Positions 42,065-47,392 of a stretch of 47,392 bases of DNA are shown here, piece after piece. The DNA is from Paludibacteraceae bacterium (GTDB lineage: Bacteria > Bacteroidota > Bacteroidia > Bacteroidales > Paludibacteraceae). The notes beneath the pieces are model-generated. The model was given only the letters and a program-made list of their open reading frames with translations. It searched no databases and was not told the DNA's origin. The stretch covers positions 1-47,392 of the forward strand of contig JAFWOU010000037.1 in NCBI GenBank assembly GCA_017509715.1, given 5' to 3'. Position numbers and translations under genes: made by a program. Position 1 is the stretch's first letter, and every line of letters begins with the position of its first letter.

Positions 42065-42778
42065 TTAAATCATCGAGAAGGCCACGTTCATCATGTTGGT
42101 GAACGATGTCTGACGCTCCTCGGCCGACATAGCTTCGCCGGTCAGGATATGATCCGACATGGTGCACATCACGAGTGCCTTCTTGCCTGCACGTGCTGCG
42201 TTCATGTAGAGCGACGGTGCTTCCATCTCGATACACAGTACGCCCATGTTGATCCACTTGTCGTTGTGGGCATTCTCGGTGTAGAACGAGTCGGACGAGA
42301 ATACGTTACCTACCTTGTAGTTATAGCCGAATTTCTCGCAGTTCTCAGCGGCTTTGCGAACCAGGTCGAAGCTGGCGATACATGCGAACGTACCCGGCAA
42401 CTCGTACTGGATAGCGTAGTTGCTGTTGTGGCACGAACCCATAGCAATAGCGATATCACCCAGTTTCAGGTCCTCGCGCAGCGAACCGGCCGAACCTACG
42501 CGGATGATCGTGTCTACGTCGTAGAAGTTGTAGAGCTCGTACGAGTAGATACCTATCGACGGGATACCCATGCCGTGACCCATCACGCTCACGCGCTTGC
42601 CCTGGTACTCACCCGTAAAACCGAGCATACCGCGCACGTTGTTGAACTGCACCGGGTTGGTCAGAAATTTCTCTGCCATCAGTTTTGCACGAAGCGGATC
42701 GCCTGCCATGATAACTGTCTTTGCAATTTCACCGTACTGCGCACCAATGTGCGGAGTAGGACATTGATTTTTTGCCAT
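42065..42778 (-). CDS. deoD: Purine-nucleoside phosphorylase
   Basis: Phosphorolysis of purine nucleosides in salvage. 237 aa, the hexameric type. MAGDPLRAKLMAEKFL, VRGMLGFTGEYQGKRVSVMGHGMGIPS, IIRVGSAGSL, CIEMEAPSLY and TMSDHILTGE are all clear family blocks. The upstream 81 bp to kdsB holds a heptamer array and an A/T-rich stretch. Confidence 0.93.
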   Translation of the reverse strand: MAKNQCPTPHIGAQYGEIAKTVIMAGDPLRAKLMAEKFLTNPVQFNNVRGMLGFTGEYQGKRVSVMGHGMGIPSIGIYSYELYNFYDVDTIIRVGSAGSLREDLKLGDIAIAMGSCHNSNYAIQYELPGTFACIASFDLVRKAAENCEKFGYNYKVGNVFSSDSFYTENAHNDKWINMGVLCIEMEAPSLYMNAARAGKKALVMCTMSDHILTGEAMSAEERQTSFTNMMNVAFSMI

Positions 42779-42822
42779 AATGTTTTGTGTATTTAAAGGT
42801 TAATATATATTATTTTTTTTCC

Positions 42823-42865
42823 ATTCGCCCATTCGCCATTAGCCATTCGCCATTCGCCATTAGCC
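42823..42865 (-). repeat. Heptamer array, ATTCGCC type, spanning the kdsB stop
   Basis: ATTCGCC, one extra C, ATTCGCC, ATTAGCC, ATTCGCC twice, ATTAGCC, then a partial word. The stop codon of kdsB (42860-42862) is made by the TTA of an ATTAGCC word, so the array contributes the end of the gene. Confidence 0.85.
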
Positions 42866-43660
42866 CATTTCCTCGAGAAAGTGTCTTGCTTTCTCCAGAT
42901 CCTCCGGCGTGTCGATGCCGATCGATTGTACGTTGGTCTCGGCTACGCGTATTTGGTAGCCGTTCTCCAGCCAGCGTAGTTGCTCCAGGCTCTCGGCCAA
43001 CTCGGCCTCCGTCTGCGGAAGACGGGTGATCTCTCGCAGGATATCCGCCCGGTAGGCATACATGCCAATGTGCTTGTAGTGCTTATGCTGCTTGAGCCAG
43101 TCCTGTCGGTCTATCCCACGCAGGTAAGGTATCACGCTGCGAGAGAAGAGTAGGGCATTGCCCGTCTCGCGCGAGAAGACCACCTTCGGCGTATTCGGGT
43201 TCTCCAGCGCCGCCAGTCCGTCCTCCTCGGTAAAAGGTTTTACGAGCGTCGCTATCTCCGTCGGGAAGCAAGCCTTGATGGCCTCTATCTGCTCCGGCTG
43301 GATAAACGGCTCATCACCCTGTATATTGATAATGACCGTCTCTTTGTCATCTTTATTGACTCCGGAGGCACTCCGGCTTTCGACTTTCGACTTTTGACTT
43401 TCGACTATTTTATCAAACGCTTCCAGGCATCGGTCCGTGCCGCACTTATGATCCTTGCGGGTCATGATAGCCTGTCCGCCAAACTGCTCCACAGCCTGGT
43501 AGATACGCTCGTCGTCGGTGGCTACCACCACCTCGTCCAGCGCCTTCTTGGCCTGTTCGTACACACGTTGTATCATGGGCTTGTCGCCCAGCATTGCCAG
43601 CGGCTTACCCGGAAAACGGGTGGACGCATATCGCGCCGGTATGATTCCTATAAATCGCAT
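42860..43660 (-). CDS. kdsB: 3-deoxy-manno-octulosonate cytidylyltransferase with repeat insertion
   Basis: Activates Kdo to CMP-Kdo for lipopolysaccharide inner core. 266 aa. Nucleotide-binding IPARYASTRFPGKPLAML and INIQGDEPFI, plus ENPNTPKVVFSR and KHIGMYAYRADIL, identify the family. About 21 extra residues (near 86-106, VESQKSKVESRSASGVNKDD) are inserted between LEAFDKI and ETVIINIQGDE, exactly where a heptamer array lies. The stop codon is inside a second array. It lies 68 bp after mfd. Confidence 0.94.
   Translation of the reverse strand: MRFIGIIPARYASTRFPGKPLAMLGDKPMIQRVYEQAKKALDEVVVATDDERIYQAVEQFGGQAIMTRKDHKCGTDRCLEAFDKIVESQKSKVESRSASGVNKDDKETVIINIQGDEPFIQPEQIEAIKACFPTEIATLVKPFTEEDGLAALENPNTPKVVFSRETGNALLFSRSVIPYLRGIDRQDWLKQHKHYKHIGMYAYRADILREITRLPQTEAELAESLEQLRWLENGYQIRVAETNVQSIGIDTPEDLEKARHFLEEMG
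43362..43411 (-). repeat. In-frame array in kdsB: palindrome plus CTTTCGA heptamers
   Basis: An inverted repeat CCGGAG-GCA-CTCCGG (43362-43376) is followed by CTTTCGA twice, CTTTTGA, CTTTCGA and CTATTTT (43377-43411). On the coding strand the heptamers encode VESQKSKVES. The 10-mer CCGGAGGCAC is shared with the mtaB array. Confidence 0.88.
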
Positions 43661-43670
43661 AATATAAACT

Positions 43671-43734
43671 AATCAACTCATCAACTAATAAACCAATCAA
43701 CCAATCAACTCATCAACTAATAAACCAATCAACC
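43671..43734 (-). repeat. Perfect 32-bp tandem repeat built of octamers
   Basis: Two identical 32-bp units (43671-43702, 43703-43734), each of four 8-bp words: AATCAACT, CATCAACT, AATAAACC, AATCAACC. It fills the mfd-kdsB gap, and the stop codon of mfd (43729-43731) falls within it. Confidence 0.92.
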
Positions 43735-46700
43735 TTTCAACTTGCGTAGCAAGTTTAGCGCTCCCGCTACGGTCCTCACCTGCTGTATCGCCATATACCG
43801 TCTGCCGGTAGGTTGTCCCTTCTTATCCACATCTTCTTTCAGCAGGCATCGCTCCGGACGGGTCGTGGCGTACTCGATAAACCGGCGGAACGCGTCCGAC
43901 TGCCAGTATTTGGGTTTCTTCGTCGTGAAGTAGAGCACCAGTCGTTCGCCTTTCAGGAACACTTTTTCGATACCCATCTCGCAGCATAGCCAGCGTAGCC
44001 GCACCACGTCCAGCAGTTCTTCTGCCGACTCGGGCAACGGTCCGAAGCGGTCGATCAATCGCTTCTTGTAGTCCAGCAGTTGGTCCTCGCTGCGCATCTG
44101 GTCCAGTTCGCGGTACAGGCTGATACGCTCCGATATATTCTCTACATAGTCGGTCGGGAATCCCAGTTGCAGATCGCTCTCCAGCTGGCAATCCTCGCAC
44201 CACCTATGTTCATTGTCCATTGTCCATTGTCCATTGTCCATTCCCAGTTCCTCCTTCAGCTCCGTCACGGCTTCGTTCAGGATGCGCTGGTAGGTCTCGT
44301 ATCCCAGGTCGGCTATGAAGCCCGACTGCTCGGCACCCAGCATATTACCCGCACCGCGGATATCCAAGTCCTGCATGGCCAGGTTGAAGCCGGAACCCAG
44401 TTCGGCAAAGGTGGATATCGCATCCAGTCGTCGCCGTGCATCGGCGGTCAGCAGTTCGCGTTCGGGCGCTACCAGGTAGCAGTAGGCCTTGCGGTTGGAT
44501 CGTCCTACGCGGCCACGCAACTGGTGCAGGTCGCTTAGTCCGTAGTGCTGGGCCGAGTAGATGATGATGGTGTTCACGTTGGGTATGTCCACGCCGCTCT
44601 CGATGATGGTGGTGGCCAGCAGGATGTCGTAGTCGTAGTTGATAAAATCCTCCAGCCTGGTCTCCATCTCGTCCGGCGCCATCTGTCCGTGGGCGATCAC
44701 GATACGTGCCTGCGGGCATAGGCGGTGGATGCGGTGCTCCAGTCGTTCCAGCATCTCGATGCGGTTGCATACGATGAATATCTGGCCGTTACGTTCCATC
44801 TCCAGTTCTATCGCCTCGCGTATGATGTCCTCGTCGTCGGGCGTGATCACCTCCGTCTGGATAGGATAGCGGTTGGGTGGCGGCGTATTGATGATGCTCA
44901 GGTCGCGCGCGCCGAGCAAGGAGAACTGCAACGTACGCGGGATAGGCGTGGCCGTCAGCGTCAGCACATCCACGTTGGTGCGCAGGCTCTTCAGTTTGTC
45001 CTTCACGGCTACGCCGAATTTCTGCTCCTCGTCTATAATCAGCAACCCTAAGTCGTGCCATTTGACGGTCTTGCTCACCAGCTTGTGCGTACCGATCAGG
45101 ATGTCAATCTTGCCCTCCCGGAGTCGCTCCAGGATATCTTTCTGCTCTTTGGGCGTCTTGCCGCGACTGAGGTACTCGATCGTAACCGGAAAATCCTTCA
45201 TGCGCTCGCGAAAACTCTGGTAGTGCTGCAGGGCCAGCACGGTCGTCGGCACCAGTACAGCGGTCTGCTTACCGTCCGTGGCTGCCTTGAAGGCCGCACG
45301 CATCGCTACCTCCGTCTTGCCGAAGCCTACGTCGCCGCATATGAGTCGGTCCATCGGCCGTACGCTCTCCATGTCGTGCTTCACGTCCAGGGTCGCTTTG
45401 GCCTGATCGGGCGTGTCTTCGTATAGGAAGCCGGCTTCGAGCTCATGCTGCATGTAGCCGTCCGGCGCATAGGCGTGTCCGGGTTGCTGCTTGCGCGCCG
45501 CGTACAGGCGTATTAAGTCGCGCGCGATGTCCTTCACCTTGTCCTTCGTGCGCTCTTTGAGCCGTTCCCACGCGCCGCTTCCCAGTTTGGAAATCGTCGG
45601 TTCGCTTCCGTCGCGTCCTTTGTATTTCGAGATGCGGTGCAGGTTATGGATCGATACGAATATCGTGTCGCCTTCGCGGAAGATCAGTTTGATCATCTCC
45701 TGCGGCTTGCCGTTGACGGTGGTGGTGACCAGGCCGCCGAACTTGCCTATTCCGTGGTCGGAATGCACCACGTAGTCGCCCACTTGCAGCTGGTTGATCT
45801 CGCGTAGCGTCACGATGGCTTTGCCGCGGCGGGCATTCTCCGAACGCAGCGAAACGCGGTGGTAACGCTCGAAGATCTCGTGGTCGGTATAGCAGGCCAG
45901 TTTCAGTCCGTGGTCTATGAATCCGGCATGCAGCGTCCGGTCCACCGCCGTGAAGCGTATCTGTTCGCCTCCGTCCTCGCCCATCTGCTCGAAGATGGCA
46001 GCCAGTCGGTCGGTCTGCTTTTTCTGGTCGGATAGGATATAGAGTCGGTAGCCCGCTTTCTGCTTCTCCACGAGGTCGTCGATCAGCAGCTCAAAGTTCT
46101 TGTGGAACACGGGCTGGGGTAGGGTCTGCCATGCGATAGCCGTATAGCGGTCGTAGTAGCTCTTGCGGCCGATCTCTATCGTGCTTAGTCCGCTGCGCCT
46201 GAGGTTCGGACGCGGACAGTCGCATGTCTCGCTGCTCTGCAGTTTGTAGTCCGTCACCGAGAAATCGTTGCTCACCCATATCGTGTCCGGCCTCAGGTAC
46301 TCGGTCATCGAGGCTTTCTCCTCGGTCTCTGGTTGCTGTTGGCGGGCGATGATGTCGATGGCCGTCACTTTCTCGCGGCTCAACTGCGACTCGATGTCAA
46401 AGGTCCGTATCGACTCTATCTCGTCGCCCCAGTAGTCCAGGCGGTACGGGTCGTCGTGGGCGAAGCTGTATACATCTACGATACCTCCGCGCACGGCATA
46501 TTGTCCCGGTTCGTACACGAAGTCCATCCGTTCAAATCCTTGCTCCTGCAGCATCTCCGTCAGTCGACTGATGGGCATGGTCTGCTCGGTTCTGAGGTGG
46601 ATGGTGTTCTGGGTCAGTTGTTGCTGCTTGGGTACGCCCTCCGTGATGGCTTCGGGGTAGGTGATAACGATACGTTGCCGCTCGCTCTCGGCGCTCAGGG

Positions 46701-47052
46701 CCGTCAGCGTCTCTGTGCGCTGGATGATCATGGCCTCGTCGGCACCTTGACGTCTACGTCTGGCGCCGGGGAAGAAGAGTACTTGTAGCTTAGTGTTCTC
46801 GGCCTCGATGGCTTGCAGGTCGGCGTATAGATACTGCGCTTCGTCTTGCGAATCCATCAGCACAAGCATGTCCTTTCCTGTTCGCGTCTGTTGGCCCAGT
46901 TTCTCTACGATGCACCCGAGTATGATAGCCCTCACCGAGGCATTCAGCCCGGTCAGGAGCAGGTGCTGTTCCCGCCCTTTCCGTAGCTCCGAAACGGTGG
47001 CTTCCAGCTCCGGATGCATCGCTATTAAATCCTTTAATTCGTACAGGTGCAT
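43729..47052 (-). CDS. mfd: Transcription-repair coupling factor
   Basis: Removes stalled RNA polymerase and recruits the UvrABC system. 1107 aa from the ATG at 47052 (MHLYELKDLI); a longer in-frame ATG at 47091 overlaps the promoter and is unlikely. The UvrB-like N-terminal part, the polymerase-interacting domain (GDYVVHSDHGIGKFGG), the RecG-like motor (Walker A GDVGFGKTEVAMRAAF, DEEQKFG, LTATPIPRTL, QLRGRVGRSN) and the C-terminal TRCF domain are in order. About 14 residues near 936-949 (MDNGQWTMDN) come from a heptamer array in the linker before the C-terminal domain. Confidence 0.96.
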   Translation of the reverse strand: MHLYELKDLIAMHPELEATVSELRKGREQHLLLTGLNASVRAIILGCIVEKLGQQTRTGKDMLVLMDSQDEAQYLYADLQAIEAENTKLQVLFFPGARRRRQGADEAMIIQRTETLTALSAESERQRIVITYPEAITEGVPKQQQLTQNTIHLRTEQTMPISRLTEMLQEQGFERMDFVYEPGQYAVRGGIVDVYSFAHDDPYRLDYWGDEIESIRTFDIESQLSREKVTAIDIIARQQQPETEEKASMTEYLRPDTIWVSNDFSVTDYKLQSSETCDCPRPNLRRSGLSTIEIGRKSYYDRYTAIAWQTLPQPVFHKNFELLIDDLVEKQKAGYRLYILSDQKKQTDRLAAIFEQMGEDGGEQIRFTAVDRTLHAGFIDHGLKLACYTDHEIFERYHRVSLRSENARRGKAIVTLREINQLQVGDYVVHSDHGIGKFGGLVTTTVNGKPQEMIKLIFREGDTIFVSIHNLHRISKYKGRDGSEPTISKLGSGAWERLKERTKDKVKDIARDLIRLYAARKQQPGHAYAPDGYMQHELEAGFLYEDTPDQAKATLDVKHDMESVRPMDRLICGDVGFGKTEVAMRAAFKAATDGKQTAVLVPTTVLALQHYQSFRERMKDFPVTIEYLSRGKTPKEQKDILERLREGKIDILIGTHKLVSKTVKWHDLGLLIIDEEQKFGVAVKDKLKSLRTNVDVLTLTATPIPRTLQFSLLGARDLSIINTPPPNRYPIQTEVITPDDEDIIREAIELEMERNGQIFIVCNRIEMLERLEHRIHRLCPQARIVIAHGQMAPDEMETRLEDFINYDYDILLATTIIESGVDIPNVNTIIIYSAQHYGLSDLHQLRGRVGRSNRKAYCYLVAPERELLTADARRRLDAISTFAELGSGFNLAMQDLDIRGAGNMLGAEQSGFIADLGYETYQRILNEAVTELKEELGMDNGQWTMDNEHRWCEDCQLESDLQLGFPTDYVENISERISLYRELDQMRSEDQLLDYKKRLIDRFGPLPESAEELLDVVRLRWLCCEMGIEKVFLKGERLVLYFTTKKPKYWQSDAFRRFIEYATTRPERCLLKEDVDKKGQPTGRRYMAIQQVRTVAGALNLLRKLKG
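44205..44246 (-). repeat. In-frame heptamer array in mfd, ATTGTCC type
   Basis: Four perfect ATTGTCC words (44212-44239) with degenerate words on both sides (TATGTTC, ATTCCCA). On the coding strand it reads GGACAAT repeats and encodes MDNGQWTMDN. It lies in a linker that varies among relatives. Confidence 0.88.
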
Positions 47053-47088
47053 AACCCATGCGTGCACGTATGCGCACAAAATCCGCTG

Positions 47089-47119
47089 CAAAATTACTAC
47101 AAATTTTTCAAATTTGCAA
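47089..47119 (-). promoter_or_regulatory. Promoter of mfd
   Basis: On the minus strand TAATTTTG lies at 47096-47089 and TTG at 47119-47117, gap 20 bp. Transcription should start near 47082, about 30 bases before the ATG at 47052. It may drive mfd, kdsB, deoD, yidC and mtaB. Confidence 0.7.
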
Positions 47120-47181
47120 GATTTAGACGTAAAAAATCAAAAATGTTTGCATAATTTGTGTTTTTACGGCTAAAGATTGGA

Positions 47182-47201
47182 GTTTGCACCAAAGTGCGAA
47201 C
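47182..47201. other. Hairpin between mfd and the insertion sequence
   Basis: An 8-bp stem (47182-47189 with 47194-47201, one G:T pair) around loop CAAA. Nothing else is recognised between the mfd promoter and the IS end. It could be an operator or a terminator; there is no T run. Confidence 0.35.
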
Positions 47202-47245
47202 GTAATTTCGGGGGAATTGGTGCGCGAGTAGCGAACCAAGTGAAG

Positions 47246-47392
47246 TGAACCCCAAAAGTTAGATACAAAACAAAAGTGTCGCTTATGGAACATTCATTAG
47301 AAGAAAAGTTGAGGGCAATTAAAATGTGTCGACGAGGTGTACCTATTTTCCAAGTTGCAAAACAATTAGGTTTCTCTAAAAATGTTATTACA
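47246..47392 (+). mobile_element. IS3-family insertion sequence, left end (cut by window)
   Basis: TGAACCCCAAAAGTT (47246-47260) resembles the terminal inverted repeats of IS3/IS150-group elements, and a transposase OrfA-like gene starts 24 bp further on. The sequence is AT-rich compared with its neighbours, as for a recent arrival. The right end lies outside the window, so target duplication and completeness cannot be judged. Confidence 0.65.
47285..47392 (+). CDS. IS3-family transposase OrfA, N-terminal part
   Basis: 36 codons are visible before the window ends: MEHSLEEKLRAIKMCRRGVP, then IFQVAKQLGFSKNVIT. This is the helix-turn-helix start of an IS3-type OrfA (DNA-binding subunit of the transposase). 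Codon use is AT-rich (TTA, AAA, ATT), unlike the host genes. Partial at the 3' end because of the window edge. Confidence 0.75.
   Translation, partial: MEHSLEEKLRAIKMCRRGVPIFQVAKQLGFSKNVIT

Overview
The window looks like chromosome from an uncultured or gut/rumen-type member of the Bacteroidales (Bacteroidota). The evidence is four clear promoters of the Bacteroidota type (TTG/TTTG, 19-21 bp gap, TAnnTTTG), a type IX secretion (T9SS) C-terminal sorting domain, Bacteroidota-style YidC, DsbD and MurA, and a KdsB implying a Kdo-containing outer membrane. The DNA is fairly GC-rich apart from the AT-rich insertion-sequence end at the right edge. I cannot name the genus.

Layout. 108-485: small unknown protein. 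645-12933: one rightward block with a 2266-residue secreted repeat protein, a translationally coupled outer-membrane barrel, dnaX, a YgiQ-type radical SAM protein and a membrane-anchored M23 peptidase. 12930-13628: a convergent Crp/Fnr regulator. 13841-21002: gcvP, a YitT-family membrane protein, an RpiB-like isomerase, a DASS (SLC13) carboxylate transporter and an outer-membrane porin-like barrel. 21040-21336: a small RNA unit with its own promoter, a strongly folded leader, tRNA-Ser(CGA) and a terminator, followed by about 360 bp of non-coding, scar-like DNA. 21698-23020: an FGE-like (SUMF1) secreted protein. 23124-38745: a long rightward run with nadE, murB, murA, hpt, dsbD, a secreted Ig-like protein, rlmB, gdhA, a receiver/PPDK-like protein, an RluA-type synthase and a pectate lyase. 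47052-38738 on the minus strand: mfd, kdsB, deoD, yidC and mtaB. 47246-47392: the left end of an IS3-family element, cut by the window edge.

Most genes are housekeeping: replication, peptidoglycan precursors, NAD, purine salvage, RNA modification, protein export and Kdo activation. The accessory part is the secreted repertoire: the giant repeat protein, the Ig-like protein, the pectate lyase and the FGE-like protein.

The most unusual signal cuts across the annotation. At least thirteen short arrays of 7-bp or 8-bp words (GTCGAAA, CGGCTGA, GTTGAGA, ATTGTCC, ATTCGCC, CCAACGA, AATCAACC and others) sit between genes, at stop codons, or in frame inside genes as important as mfd, kdsB, mtaB and the rluA-type gene. 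The same words recur at unlinked loci, so this looks like a dispersed repeat family rather than isolated slippage. The second signal is the folded RNA of about 120 nt that directly abuts tRNA-Ser.
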